A stretch of 64,000 nucleotides of DNA from the NCBI GenBank assembly GCA_018265835.1, contig JABLYK010000001.1:52278-116277 (forward strand), read 5' to 3'. Under the pieces are notes generated by a model. That model worked only from the letters and a program-made list of their open reading frames with translations. It had not been told where the DNA came from and did no database searches. Origin of the DNA: Oscillospiraceae bacterium. Its GTDB lineage: Bacteria; Bacillota; Clostridia; Oscillospirales; Oscillospiraceae. Made by a program: the position numbers and the translations under genes. Of this stretch, positions 1-7,933 are shown in pieces. Positions within the stretch are counted from its first letter, which is position 1. Each line of letters opens with the position of its first letter.

Positions 1-23
1 GAAACATAAAGGAGCGTTGCGCG

Positions 24-1460
24 ATGGCAAAAGAGAAAAAGGTGGAGCAAATCACCGACATGGAGGTAGACTTTGCCCAGTGGTTCACGGATGTGTGCAC
101 CAAGGCGGAGCTGGTCGATTATTCCGGCGTCAAGGGTCTGTTCATCCTGCGCCCGTATGGCTATGCCATCTGGGAGAATATCCAGAAGGTGCTCGACGAA
201 AAGTTCAAGGCGACCGGCCATGAAAACGTGTCCATGCCGCTGCTGATCCCGGAATCCCTGCTGCAGAAGGAAAAGGACCACGTGGAGGGCTTCGCGCCGG
301 AGTGCGCGTGGGTCACGATGGGCGGCAGCGAGGAGCTGCCGGAGCGGCTGTGCATCCGCCCGACGTCCGAGACGCTGTTTTGCGACCACTGGAGCCACGT
401 GGTGCATAGCTGGCGCGACCTGCCGTGCCTGTACAACCAGTGGTGCAGCGTGCTGCGCTGGGAGAAAACCACGCGCCCGTTCCTGCGCGGCCGCGAATTC
501 CTGTGGCAGGAGGGGCACACCCTGCACGCCACGGAGGAGGAAGCGCGCAAGGAAACGCTGCAAATGCTCGAAATTTACGCCGACACGTGCGAACATTACC
601 TTGCCATGCCCGTCATCCGCGGCAACAAGACCGACAAGGAGAAGTTCGCCGGCGCGGTGAACACCTACACGATCGAGTGCATGATGCACGACCGCAAGGC
701 GCTGCAGTCCGGCACCAGCCACTATTTTGGCGACGGCTTTGCCCGCGCGTTCAACATCACGTTCAGCGACAAGGAAAACAAGCTGAGCTACCCGCACCAG
801 ACCTCGTGGGGCATGTCCACCCGCATCATCGGCGGCATCATCATGACGCATGGCGACAATAACGGGCTTGTCCTGCCGCCGAAAATCGCGCCGATCCAGG
901 TGGTCGTGCTGCCCATCGCGGCGCACAAGCCGGGCGTGACCGAAAAGGCAGAGGAGCTCGTTTCCCGCCTGAAGGCCGCAGGCCTGCGCGTGAAGGGCGA
1001 CTTCAGCGACAACAGCCCCGGCTGGAAGTTTGCCAACTGGGAGATGAAGGGCGTTCCGCTGCGCGTGGAGATCGGCCCGAAGGACATCGAAAACGGCCAG
1101 TGCGTCGCCGTCCGGCGCGACAACCGCGAGAAGACCGCTGTGAAGCTTGACGAGCTGGAGCAGCGCATTCCGGAGCTGCTGGACGTGGTGCAGCAGGGGC
1201 TGTTCGACAAGGCAAAGCAGAATCTGGACGAGCACATCTACACCGCGCACTCGCTGGAGGAGGCCAGGCAGCTTCAGGAGGAGCACGGCGGCTTTATCAA
1301 GACCATGTGGTGCGGCGATCTCGCCTGTGAGATGGCCATGAAGGAGCAGGCCGGCATGTCCAGCCGCTGCATCCCGTTCGAGCAGGAGCATCTCGGCGAC
1401 GTGTGCCCCGTCTGCGGCAAGCCCGCCAAGACGATGATCTACTGGGGCGTCGCATACTGA
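24..1460 (+). CDS. proS: Prolyl-tRNA synthetase, short archaeal/eukaryal type
   Basis: Charges tRNA-Pro with proline in the cytoplasm. The 478-residue length and the absence of the long bacterial editing insertion place it in the short ProS class rather than the roughly 570-residue bacterial type. Class II motifs are visible: RPTSET (about residues 113-118), the motif 2 region [16 protein letters not shown] (about 147-162), and motif 3 around [10 protein letters not shown] (about 258-267). The C-terminal domain has a Cys-rich stretch ([10 protein letters not shown], then CPVCGK) as in zinc-binding short ProS proteins. The ATG at 24 follows AAAGGAG with good spacing. It ends in TGA and is followed by three strong hairpins, the last a clear terminator. 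Identification is firm. Confidence 0.97.
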   Translation: MAKEKKVEQITDMEVDFAQWFTDVCTKAELVDYSGVKGLFILRPYGYAIWENIQKVLDEKFKATGHENVSMPLLIPESLLQKEKDHVEGFAPECAWVTMGGSEELPERLCIRPTSETLFCDHWSHVVHSWRDLPCLYNQWCSVLRWEKTTRPFLRGREFLWQEGHTLHATEEEARKETLQMLEIYADTCEHYLAMPVIRGNKTDKEKFAGAVNTYTIECMMHDRKALQSGTSHYFGDGFARAFNITFSDKENKLSYPHQTSWGMSTRIIGGIIMTHGDNNGLVLPPKIAPIQVVVLPIAAHKPGVTEKAEELVSRLKAAGLRVKGDFSDNSPGWKFANWEMKGVPLRVEIGPKDIENGQCVAVRRDNREKTAVKLDELEQRIPELLDVVQQGLFDKAKQNLDEHIYTAHSLEEARQLQEEHGGFIKTMWCGDLACEMAMKEQAGMSSRCIPFEQEHLGDVCPVCGKPAKTMIYWGVAY

Positions 1461-1540
1461 GCAGCGTCAGAAGCTGCTCGCTCCATTCCATTTCCGGCTG
1501 AAGCCGAAAACTCCATATCCGCTCCCGCCTTCTTCCTTCC

Positions 1541-1619
1541 AAATCCGAAACATGGTTTCGGATTTGCAGGGGAACGAAGCGCGATCCCGTTCTGTCCAAA
1601 AAGCTTGCTTTTTGGACAG
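1541..1619. repeat. Two perfect hairpins downstream of proS
   Basis: Two perfect inverted repeats lie in the 200 bases after proS. At 1541-1565 there are 11-base arms (AAATCCGAAAC/GTTTCGGATTT) with a 3-base loop. At 1592-1619 there are 13-base arms (CTGTCCAAAAAGC/GCTTTTTGGACAG) with a 2-base loop. Neither has a clean T-run. They precede the terminator at 1626-1660 and may protect the 3' end of the proS transcript, which is inference. Confidence 0.6.
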
Positions 1620-1625
1620 ACGCAA

Positions 1626-1660
1626 GCCCGCGGCAAACCGCTGTTTGCCGCGGGCGTTTT
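1626..1660 (+). terminator. Rho-independent terminator of proS
   Basis: A 12-base perfect stem (GCCCGCGGCAAA/TTTGCCGCGGGC) with a 6-base loop is followed by GTTTTG. It lies between proS on the plus strand and the 3' end of the convergent minus-strand gene. Confidence 0.85.
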
Positions 1661-1661
1661 G

Positions 1662-2126
1662 TCATTCTGAAACCTCGTCATACAGATGGTAGGAGAGCCG
1701 GAGATGGAGCAGACCGTTTGTCGCATCCAGACAGGCTTCATCGGCCTGCACAATCAGACTGCCGAGGGTGGACAGGACGAGCGCATCCATCATGCCGTTG
1801 ATGACGATGCGGTCAAGCTCGAAGCGGATGGAGCCGCGCATGTCATCGTCCTCGGCGACGAGATCGGCACAGAGATATTCCGCAAGGTAAAGCGCCTGAT
1901 TCCGGAACGCGGCAAAGTGCTCTGCTTTCTGCTGGTTCGGCACCTGCCGAATGTGCGAAAGCGTATCCTTACCCTCCGTGGCCGGTGCGCCGACCAACTT
2001 CATCAGAAGCTGCATTTCCGCCTGAATATCCGCAGGGGTCATGCCCTCATAGTGCGCGTTCAGCTTTTCCTCGGCCTGTTTCAGGAGCGCTTGATCCTCC
2101 GTCTAATAGTGCCGTTCGATTTTCAT
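1662..2126 (-). pseudogene. Small unrecognised gene interrupted by an early in-frame amber codon
   Basis: I do not recognise the family. A strong promoter (2181-2209) and GGAGG ribosome binding site lead to an ATG at 2126, but codon 8 is TAG (2103-2105). The same frame then runs open for 20 codons to an internal ATG at 2042 and on to a stop at 1662, a 126-residue remainder. The part between the amber and the internal ATG (TEDQALLKQAEEKLNAHYEG) looks like ordinary helical coding sequence. The remainder is soluble, acidic and probably all-alpha. It is either a nonsense-mutated gene, a gene re-initiating at 2042, or a sequencing error. TAG is a normal stop in this window (folD, cls), so recoding is unlikely. 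It is divergent from an XRE regulator that may control it. Confidence 0.7.
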
Positions 2127-2161
2127 AAGTGATTCCTCCGCTCTCATAAAACGATTCATTG

Positions 2162-2197
2162 TTGGGCAATCTTCCATTATATTATACTTTTGCCCAA
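2162..2197. promoter_or_regulatory. Inverted TTGGGCAA/TTGCCCAA pair, candidate operator
   Basis: TTGGGCAA at 2162-2169 and its complement TTGCCCAA at 2190-2197 flank the -10 element (2181-2186) of the minus-strand promoter. They lie in the divergent region with the XRE regulator at 2287. Binding by that regulator is inference. Confidence 0.4.
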
Positions 2198-2209
2198 AAT
2201 TTTAGTCAA
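2181..2209 (-). promoter_or_regulatory. Sigma-A promoter for the amber-interrupted gene
   Basis: Read on the minus strand, TTGACT (2209-2204), a 17-base spacer and TATAAT (2186-2181) give a near-consensus promoter 55 bases upstream of the ATG at 2126. Confidence 0.75.
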
Positions 2210-2286
2210 TTGGTCATTAACAAAAACGGACTACTTTTTTCAAAAAACATATAATAATGTCGTGAGAATCAGGAAGGACACGCGGC

Positions 2287-2556
2287 ATGATGGGCAAAGA
2301 TGTGGAATTTAAAAATCGGGATCGGTTTATCGAACTCGGAATCACGATTGCGGCACTTCGCAAAATGAAGGGGCTGTCTCAGGAAAAGCTGGCCGAGCGG
2401 GCAAATATCAGCCGCTCGCATTTGAGTTCCATCGAAGCGCCGGGTGTCGCCTATTCGTTCTCTCTGGATGTTCTTTATAACATCGCCGATGCGCTGGAGA
2501 TGAAGCCGGGCGATCTGCTGAACATCAGCCTGACGCCCCCGAATCATACAAAATAA
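2287..2556 (+). CDS. XRE-family helix-turn-helix regulator
   Basis: An 89-residue DNA-binding protein made almost entirely of one HTH_3/Cro-C1 domain. The core runs from about residue 15 to 78: LRKMKGLSQEKLAERANISR carries the first helices and the recognition helix follows at SHLSSIE. The C-terminal ALEMKPGDLL is the usual last helix of this fold. There is no sensor domain, so it is a stand-alone regulator. The ATG at 2287 follows AGGAAGGACACGCGGC. It is divergent from the amber-interrupted gene, with paired TTGGGCAA elements between them, and it is followed immediately by a terminator. The target is not known; local autoregulation is the simplest reading. Confidence 0.85.
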   Translation: MMGKDVEFKNRDRFIELGITIAALRKMKGLSQEKLAERANISRSHLSSIEAPGVAYSFSLDVLYNIADALEMKPGDLLNISLTPPNHTK

Positions 2557-2587
2557 ACCGCACCTGCCAGACGGCGGGTGCGGTTTC
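2555..2587 (+). terminator. Terminator of the XRE gene
   Basis: AAACCGCACC/GGTGCGGTTT arms with an inner TGCC/GGCG extension start at the stop codon of the XRE gene. A T-run is short, but the position is right and the next promoter begins 5 bases later. Confidence 0.7.
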
Positions 2588-2591
2588 TGAT

Positions 2592-2620
2592 TTGACAGAT
2601 TTCGACTTTTCTGCTACCAT
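2592..2620 (+). promoter_or_regulatory. Promoter of the 27-residue mini-gene
   Basis: TTGACA (2592-2597), 17 bases, TACCAT (2615-2620). The predicted start falls near 2627, at the beginning of a 9-base perfect hairpin (2625-2646, loop GTAT), giving a structured 5' leader. Confidence 0.6.
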
Positions 2621-2701
2621 ATGCCCCGGCTCCGTATGGAGCCGGGACATTGCCAGATACGGTAGGCGGTTTGCCACACCACCCGAAAGGGGGTGAGACA
2701 T

Positions 2702-2785
2702 GTGCCGATTACATTGACGTTCCATATCCTTTGCTGGACTGTGACGATCAGGGTAAAAAGCAAAAACCGCCACTCGGCCAAGTGA
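2702..2785 (+). CDS. 27-residue hydrophobic-basic peptide, function unknown
   Basis: A GTG at 2702 follows AAAGGGGGTGAGACAT, a strong ribosome binding site, and opens a 27-codon frame ending TGA at 2785. The product begins PITLTFHILCWTVTIRV and ends KSKNRHSAK: a 14-residue hydrophobic strand or helix followed by a basic tail. The unit has its own promoter (2592-2620), a 9-base perfect hairpin at the predicted transcript start, and a terminator-like hairpin at 2823-2853, so the transcript would be about 225 bases. The last codons also fold into a hairpin (AACCGCCACT/AGTGACGGTT, 2764-2789). I recall similar short peptides in gut Clostridia but cannot name a family. It resembles a small membrane-active peptide or type I toxin, which is inference. 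Confidence 0.6.
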   Translation: MPITLTFHILCWTVTIRVKSKNRHSAK

Positions 2786-2822
2786 CGGTTCTGCTTATGG
2801 ATTAAGTAGAAAATAAGCCACG

Positions 2823-2853
2823 GGGCAAACCGCTTACCGGCAATGCCCTTTTC
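2823..2853 (+). terminator. Terminator-like hairpin after the mini-gene
   Basis: GGGCA/TGCCC outer arms with an inner CCG/CGG pair are followed by TTTTCT. It closes the mini-gene transcription unit. Confidence 0.55.
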
Positions 2854-2891
2854 TATCTGTTATTATACTGCTGCGCCCGGATTTGTCAAGG

Positions 2892-3068
2892 GTGCGGTTT
2901 TTCATTTTCGCCAAGGAGCCGCGATCCCAGCCAAGGCTTCCCCCTCTGGGGGAAGCTGTCGGCGTTAGCCGACTGATGAGGGGACGCATTCGGACACCTC
3001 ATCCGTCACGCTTCGCGTGCCACCTTCCCCTCAAGGGGAAGGCTTCGGGTGCGTGCGGTTTTTCATTT
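2892..3068. repeat. 16-base direct repeat flanking palindromic element copy 1
   Basis: GTGCGGTTTTTCATTT occurs at 2892-2907 and identically at 3053-3068, bracketing the palindromic element. The second copy overlaps the 3' end of the lipoprotein gene (stop at 3063). This could be a target-site duplication or a duplicated gene tail. Confidence 0.55.
2933..3045. repeat. Dispersed palindromic repeat, copy 1 (MITE/REP-like, 113 bp)
   Basis: The ends are AAGGCTTCCCC and GGGGAAGGCTT, near-perfect terminal inverted repeats. Inside are four nested or adjacent hairpins: CTTCCCCC/GGGGGAAG, GTCGGC/GCCGAC, GATGAGG/CCTCATC and CTTCCCC/GGGGAAG. A second copy with the same ends and a different centre is at 38156-38270. 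It has no coding capacity, so any mobility would be supplied in trans. Confidence 0.8.
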
Positions 3069-3449
3069 CATGCTTTGCACCTTCCACGCGGCGGCTGCGT
3101 CCGCGCGGGTGAGCACCCACGGGCGGCTGGTGTGCGGCGTGTTGGTTTCGGTCTCGACATAGTCCGCAAGCAGGACGATGGTGTTCCTGTCGCCCACTGT
3201 GCTGCTGCCCGCGAGGTAGGATTCCCAATACGCCTCGCTGTACGCAAGCCGCGTCAGGGTGCAGCCGCCGAACTCCTTGCGGAAGCGCGTCATCGCGCAG
3301 TCCATGGCGCTGCGGATTTCTGCCTCCGAAAACCGCTCGGACGCGCCGGGTGCAAGCTGCACGCCGCGCGTGCTGCCGGGCGCTCCGCAGGCGGCGAGCA
3401 GCGGCAGACACAGTGCCAGCGCAAGCAGGACGCAGACTGCGCGCTTCAT
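3063..3449 (-). CDS. Small secreted lipoprotein, DUF4829-like
   Basis: A 128-residue product starting MKRAVCVLLALALCLPLLAA followed by Cys: a lipoprotein signal peptide with lipobox LAAC, so it should be anchored on the outer face of the membrane. The mature part (ERFSEAEIRSAMDCAM through YWESYLAGS and VLLADYVETE) resembles short DUF4829-type lipoproteins of gut Clostridia, with no catalytic motif visible. The ATG at 3449 overlaps the ruvX stop by four bases (ATGA), placing it last in a folC-ruvX-lipoprotein operon. The 3' end lies at the palindromic repeat. The family assignment is tentative; the lipoprotein call is firm. Confidence 0.75.
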   Translation of the reverse strand: MKRAVCVLLALALCLPLLAACGAPGSTRGVQLAPGASERFSEAEIRSAMDCAMTRFRKEFGGCTLTRLAYSEAYWESYLAGSSTVGDRNTIVLLADYVETETNTPHTSRPWVLTRADAAAAWKVQSMK

Positions 3450-3880
3450 GGCCGGCCGTCCTTCCCGTGCGCGCCCAGATACCCCTCCAGAATGAGACTT
3501 GCAGCCACGGCATCCACCGACTGGCGGTGCTTTTTCTCCTTTTTTCCGTTGGCGCGCAGGATGCTGTGCGCTTCGATGGAGGAACGCCGCTCGTCCCAGA
3601 GCACGACATCCAGCCCCGTGGCCTCGCGCAGGCGCTGCGCCACCATGCGGCTCTTTTCCGCGCGCGGGCCTTCCGTGCCGTCCATGTTTTTCGGCAGGCC
3701 GAGCACCAGCAGGCCGACGCCGTTGGCGCGTGCCTCTTCCGCGATGCGCGCGACGGCGCGGTCGAGATTCCACTCGTTGAGCGTCCACGCGCGGCCGCAC
3801 AAAATCGCCGATTCGTCCGACAGTGCCAGCCCAATGCGCTGGTCGCCATAATCAATGCCCATGATTCGCATGAGAGTCAC
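3446..3880 (-). CDS. ruvX: RuvX/YqgF-type pre-16S rRNA nuclease / resolvase-like protein
   Basis: A 144-residue RNase H-fold protein. The family signatures are present: MGIDYGDQRIGLALSD near the N-terminus with the first catalytic Asp, LLVLGLPKNMDGTEG in the middle, VVLWDERRSS with the second acidic residue, and SVDAVAASLIL near the end with the last Asp. Members process the 5' end of 16S rRNA precursor and were first annotated as Holliday junction resolvases. The ATG overlaps the folC stop and its own stop overlaps the lipoprotein start, so translation is coupled. A downstream ATG at 3868 (MRIMGID) is an alternative start. Confidence 0.92.
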   Translation of the reverse strand: MTLMRIMGIDYGDQRIGLALSDESAILCGRAWTLNEWNLDRAVARIAEEARANGVGLLVLGLPKNMDGTEGPRAEKSRMVAQRLREATGLDVVLWDERRSSIEAHSILRANGKKEKKHRQSVDAVAASLILEGYLGAHGKDGRP

Positions 3881-5145
3881 TCCTTTCGGAAGCAGCGGCG
3901 GATCTCGCCCGCCATGTAGAGCGAGCCGGTCGCGCAGACTATGCCGTCCGCGCCCGCCATTGACAGTGCCGTCGCCACCCCGTCAGGGACGGTGGCGCAG
4001 GATGTGACGGGCTTGCCGTACCGCTGCAGATGCGCCGCGAGCGCGTCCGCCGGCAGGGCGCGCTCGCTCTCCGGCGTGACGGCGACGAACGCGGCCGCCT
4101 GCGGCGCGAGAATGTCCGTCATTGCAGTATAATCCTTATCGGCCAGCAGACCGACCAGAAGAATTTTTCGGTTTTTGGGAAAGTATCGCTCCAGATTCGC
4201 CGCGACCGTCTCGGCGCACTGGGGGTTGTGCCCGCCGTCGAGCACGAACCACGGCGCGCGCTGCAAAATCTCAAACCGCGCGGGCCACGAGACGGTGCGC
4301 AGTCCCTCGCGCACCGCGCTGTCCGGGATCGCCCAGCCTGCGTCGCGCAGCACGCCGACGGCTTCGAGCGCGACGGCGGCGTTTTTGCGCTGGTGTGCGC
4401 CGAGCAGCGGCAGCGAGAGCGCTGCGCCGCCCCGGTAGCGGAAGGTCTGCCCGTCCACGGAGTCGGTCAGCGGCTCGATGGCGGAAAAGTCCGCTTCCGT
4501 CAACGGTACGCCGCGCTCCCGGCACGCATCGCGCAGCACGGCGGCGGCCTCCGGCGCCTGCTGATAGGAAACGGCGCGGGTTCCTGGCTTGATGATCCCG
4601 GCCTTTTCAAACGCGATCTGCGCGACCGTGTCGCCCAGCACGGCGGTGTGGTCCAGCCCGATGTTGGTGATTACGGCGCACTCCGGCGCGCGGATGACGT
4701 TCGTCGCGTCGAGCCGTCCGCCGAGGCCGACCTCCAGCACCACAATGTCGCACTGCTGATCGGCGAACCACAAAAACGCTGCGGCGGTGACCAGCTCAAA
4801 CTCCGTGGGCGGGTCGGCCATTGCCGCCACGCACGGGTGCAGCCGGTCGCACACGGCGGCCAGCTCCGCGTCGGTGATGGGCGTGCCGTTGACCTGCATC
4901 CGCTCGTTGAACCGCTCGATGAACGGCGAAATGTACAGCCCCGTGCGGTATCCGGCGGCGCGGAGGACGGACGCGAGCATCGCGGCGGTGGAGCCTTTCC
5001 CGTTCGTCCCGGCCACGTGCACGTAGTGCAGCGTGTCCTGCGGATTGCCGAGCAGCGACAAAAGCTGCCGCACCCGCTCCAGACCCGGCCGGGAGCCAAG
5101 CCATGAGACGCCCGAGATGAATTCCATTGCCTGTTCGATGGTCAT
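3877..5145 (-). CDS. folC: Folylpolyglutamate synthase / dihydrofolate synthase
   Basis: Adds glutamate to folates (and to dihydropteroate in bifunctional members) using ATP. The 422 residues match the family length. Seen: the P-loop HVAGTNGKGSTAAML (about residues 43-57), the ligase motif LYISPFIERFNERMQ (about 70-84), VLEVGLGGRLDATNV (about 136-150), and WFVLDGGHNPQ in the C-terminal Mur-ligase domain. The ATG follows GGAGGACAGCGCGC. It heads the operon with ruvX. It joins fchA and folD elsewhere in the window as one-carbon/folate functions. Confidence 0.95.
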   Translation of the reverse strand: MTIEQAMEFISGVSWLGSRPGLERVRQLLSLLGNPQDTLHYVHVAGTNGKGSTAAMLASVLRAAGYRTGLYISPFIERFNERMQVNGTPITDAELAAVCDRLHPCVAAMADPPTEFELVTAAAFLWFADQQCDIVVLEVGLGGRLDATNVIRAPECAVITNIGLDHTAVLGDTVAQIAFEKAGIIKPGTRAVSYQQAPEAAAVLRDACRERGVPLTEADFSAIEPLTDSVDGQTFRYRGGAALSLPLLGAHQRKNAAVALEAVGVLRDAGWAIPDSAVREGLRTVSWPARFEILQRAPWFVLDGGHNPQCAETVAANLERYFPKNRKILLVGLLADKDYTAMTDILAPQAAAFVAVTPESERALPADALAAHLQRYGKPVTSCATVPDGVATALSMAGADGIVCATGSLYMAGEIRRCFRKE

Positions 5146-5218
5146 GCGCGCTGTCCTCCCCAGATAAGATCAGATTTAAAATTATACCACATCCCTTGCC
5201 GCACGGCAACCGGACAGG

Positions 5219-5247
5219 TTGCGTTTTCTGTCGGTTTGCGGTACACT
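5219..5247 (+). promoter_or_regulatory. Promoter of the AEC carrier
   Basis: TTGCGT (5219-5224), 17 bases, TACACT (5242-5247), ending 34 bases before the GTG start at 5282. Confidence 0.6.
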
Positions 5248-5281
5248 GAACCGGATGCGACAAGCGAATGGGGGTGGATGT

Positions 5282-6220
5282 GTGGAAAACTTTCTGCTGT
5301 CGGTCAACGCGATTCTGCCGATGTTTTTGACGATGGCGGTGGGCTATCTGTCGCGGCGGCTGGGGCTTTTGAAGCGCGAGGATGTGTTTGGAATCAATAA
5401 GATCGCGTTTCGCGTGTTCCTGCCGTGCCTGCTGTTTTACAACATCTACTGCTCCGATCTCGCTTCCGCGATCCGGCCAAGGCTGATGCTCTATGCGGTG
5501 TGCGGCGTTCTGATCGTGTTTGCGTGCGCTGTGGGCTTCGTGCTGCGCACGGAAAAGGAGCCGGCGCGGCGCGGCGTCATGATTCAGGGGCTTTTCCGCA
5601 GCAACTATGTCATTATGGGTCTTCCGATCGCAAGCGCCCTGCTCGGCGATGCAAGCCTTGGCCCGGTCGCCATCCTCATCGCCGTGATCGTGCCGATCTT
5701 CAATATGCTGTCCGTGGTGGTGCTGGAGGTATTTCGCAGCGGGCGGCCCCAGCCGCTGAAGGTGCTGGTGCAGATTTTGAAAAATCCGCTCATCATCGGC
5801 TCCGTGCTTGGCATTCTTGCGCAGCTGCTGAGGGTCACGCTGCCGGGCTTTCTCGTTTCGGCGGTCAAGGGGATCGGCGGCGCGGCAACGCCGCTGCAGC
5901 TGTTTTTGCTTGGCGCGTTTTTCCGGTTTGACGGGCTGCGGCAGTATCGCCGCGAGCTGACGGCTGTCACGCTCGGAAAGCTCGTTGTGGTGCCGGCGGT
6001 GCTGTTATCCGCCGCTGCGCTGCTGGGCTTCCGGGGCGTGGAGTTCGTGTCGCTGCTCGGCATCTTTGCCTCGCCCACGGCGGTCAATTCGTTTACCATG
6101 GCGCAGCAGATGGGCGGTGACGAGGAGCTTGCGGGCGACATTGTCATTGTGACGTCTGCGGCCAGCGCGTTCACGTTCTGCGTCTGGATTTTTCTGTTCA
6201 AATCACTGGGGATCTTTTAA
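5282..6220 (+). CDS. AEC-family (auxin efflux carrier-like) transporter
   Basis: A 312-residue integral membrane protein with about ten hydrophobic helices, typical of AEC/BART-superfamily carriers for organic acids such as malate. Seen: N-terminal ILPMFLTMAVGYLSRRLGLL, the NKIAFRVFLPCLLF segment, FRSNYVIMGLPIASALLG in the middle, and the C-terminal ASPTAVNSFTMAQQMGGD, the conserved signature region near the end. I chose the GTG at 5282 because GGGGGTGG precedes it at proper spacing and the predicted promoter lies just upstream; the longer frame would start inside that promoter. The gene stands alone, with a bidirectional terminator facing trkH. The substrate cannot be read from sequence. Confidence 0.88.
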   Translation: MENFLLSVNAILPMFLTMAVGYLSRRLGLLKREDVFGINKIAFRVFLPCLLFYNIYCSDLASAIRPRLMLYAVCGVLIVFACAVGFVLRTEKEPARRGVMIQGLFRSNYVIMGLPIASALLGDASLGPVAILIAVIVPIFNMLSVVVLEVFRSGRPQPLKVLVQILKNPLIIGSVLGILAQLLRVTLPGFLVSAVKGIGGAATPLQLFLLGAFFRFDGLRQYRRELTAVTLGKLVVVPAVLLSAAALLGFRGVEFVSLLGIFASPTAVNSFTMAQQMGGDEELAGDIVIVTSAASAFTFCVWIFLFKSLGIF

Positions 6221-6226
6221 AAAAGA

Positions 6227-6261
6227 CAGGCCGGGAGATGTTGTCTCCCGGCCTGGTTTTT
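6227..6261. terminator. Bidirectional terminator between AEC carrier and trkH
   Basis: CAGGCCGGGAGA/TCTCCCGGCCTG, a 12-base perfect stem with TGTTG loop, preceded by an A-run and followed by GTTTTT. It serves both convergent genes. Confidence 0.85.
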
Positions 6262-6263
6262 GA

Positions 6264-7703
6264 TTATCTTCTTTTCCACATTGCCGGAACGAACAGCAGC
6301 AAAATGGGGTAGATCTCCAACCGGCCCAGCAGCATCGCCAGAATGAGCACGAGCTTGGACAGCGGGGAGAAAATCGCATACGACCCCATCGGGCCGACAA
6401 GGGACAGTCCGGGACCGATGTTGGACAGGCACGCGAGCGCTGCGCTGAAATTTGTTGCGAAATCGAATCCGTCGAATGAGAGGATCAGCACGGCCAGCAG
6501 CAGCCCCAGCAGATAGATGAAAAAGAACGAGAGCACCTTGTGCACCGTATCTTGATCCACCGGCTTCCCGTCGAGCCGAACCTGCTCCACGCAGCGCGGG
6601 CGCAGCATCCGCTTGACCTCCGTGGCCGCGGATTTGAGCAGAATGATGACGCGCGACACCTTCAGACCGCCGCCGGTGCTGCCGGCGCAGCTTCCGATGA
6701 ACATCAACAGCACGAGTATGGTCTGCGAATACTGCGGCCAGAGCGTGAAGTCCGCCGTGGCAAAGCCGGTCGTCGAGATGATGGATGCGACCTGAAAATA
6801 GGAGTACCGCAGCGCGGTGAAAATGCTGCCGTACTGTCCGGTGATGTTGAGCGCGATGGTGACAACGGCGAACGCGATGATGACGAGATACCAGCGCAGC
6901 TCCTCGCTGCGCAGCGCCTCGCGGACGTCGCCGATGATGACGAGGAAGTACAGGCTGAAGTTCACGCCGAACAGGATCATGAACGTGCTGGTCACCACGT
7001 CGATGTAGGTGCTGTCGTAGTAGCCGATGCTCAGCGCGCGTGTGGAAAAGCCGCCGGTGCCCGCCGTGGCGAACGAGTGCACCAGCGCGTCGAAAAAGCT
7101 CATGCCGCCGCACAGCAGCAGGAGCGTTTCGACCACGGTCATGACGATGTAGAGCAGATACAGGATGCGCGCGGTCTTGCGGATGCGCGGCACCAGCTTG
7201 CCGACCGTCGGCCCCGGCACCTCGGCGCGCATGATGTGCATCGACCGGTTGCCGGCCATCGGCAGGATGGCCATGATGAATACCAATATGCCCATGCCGC
7301 CGATCCAGTGCGCGAACAGGCGCCAGAACTGCGCGCCGTGCGACAGCGCTTCGATGTCGGTCAGAATGCTCGCGCCCGTCGTCGTCAAACCGGAGACCAT
7401 TTCGAACAGCGCGTCCAGATAATTGGGGATCTCCCTGCCGATCACGAACGGCAGCGCTCCGAACAGCGCCATGAAAACCCATGACAGCCCAACGATCAGA
7501 AAGCCCTCGCGCGCGGTGATCGCGGCATTTCTGGCGCGCACCCGCCAGAGCACAAGCCCGACCAGCCCCGTTGCGGCGGCGGAGATCAGAAAGGGCATCG
7601 GCGTTTCGCCATAGCACAGCGCGGTGACCATCGGAAGGATCATCAGCGCGGCTTCAATGCACAGAACACGGCCAAGCACCTGCCAAACCATGCGATAATT
7701 CAT
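6264..7703 (-). CDS. trkH: TrkH-family potassium uptake channel subunit
   Basis: A 479-residue membrane protein with the four pore repeats of TrkH/KtrB proteins. Pore-loop signatures are visible as FEMVSGLTTTGASIL, FATAGTGGFSTR, ASIISTTGFATADF and ALACLSNIGPGLS, each with the selectivity-filter glycine. FIGSCAGSTGGGLK is the conserved internal segment. It would need a TrkA/KtrA-type gating ring, and none is in this window. The ATG at 7703 follows AGAGGGAACATTG; the longer frame has no ribosome binding site. It is convergent with the AEC carrier. Confidence 0.93.
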   Translation of the reverse strand: MNYRMVWQVLGRVLCIEAALMILPMVTALCYGETPMPFLISAAATGLVGLVLWRVRARNAAITAREGFLIVGLSWVFMALFGALPFVIGREIPNYLDALFEMVSGLTTTGASILTDIEALSHGAQFWRLFAHWIGGMGILVFIMAILPMAGNRSMHIMRAEVPGPTVGKLVPRIRKTARILYLLYIVMTVVETLLLLCGGMSFFDALVHSFATAGTGGFSTRALSIGYYDSTYIDVVTSTFMILFGVNFSLYFLVIIGDVREALRSEELRWYLVIIAFAVVTIALNITGQYGSIFTALRYSYFQVASIISTTGFATADFTLWPQYSQTILVLLMFIGSCAGSTGGGLKVSRVIILLKSAATEVKRMLRPRCVEQVRLDGKPVDQDTVHKVLSFFFIYLLGLLLAVLILSFDGFDFATNFSAALACLSNIGPGLSLVGPMGSYAIFSPLSKLVLILAMLLGRLEIYPILLLFVPAMWKRR

Positions 7704-7850
7704 CAATGTTCCCTCTGCTTCATCCGGCGGCATGCCGCCGGGCATTTTCGTCCTGTCTGCCGGCCTGCGGCAGATGTCTTTTTATCTTACTACGGTTATT
7801 GCCGTTTGTGAAGTGCTTTCCGGCGCAAAAACGCAAATTTTCCAACCGGG

Positions 7851-7879
7851 TTGCATTTTCCCGCCCGGCGTGGTACACT
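7851..7879 (+). promoter_or_regulatory. Promoter of the SDR gene
   Basis: TTGCAT (7851-7856), 17 bases, TACACT (7874-7879), 54 bases before the ATG. It resembles the AEC carrier promoter (TTGCGT-17-TACACT). Confidence 0.6.
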
Positions 7880-7933
7880 GACATATACTTCAAATTTCGA
7901 AACAATCGGCGCTTGCGCCGGGGGAGGTACACT

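Noticed and set aside
2103..2105. Reading the amber codon as pyrrolysine or another recoding event
   Set aside because: folD and cls in this window end in TAG as an ordinary stop, and nothing near the codon suggests an insertion element.
2933..3045. CRISPR array
   Set aside because: Repeats are two distant copies of a palindromic element, not regularly spaced; no cas gene is present.
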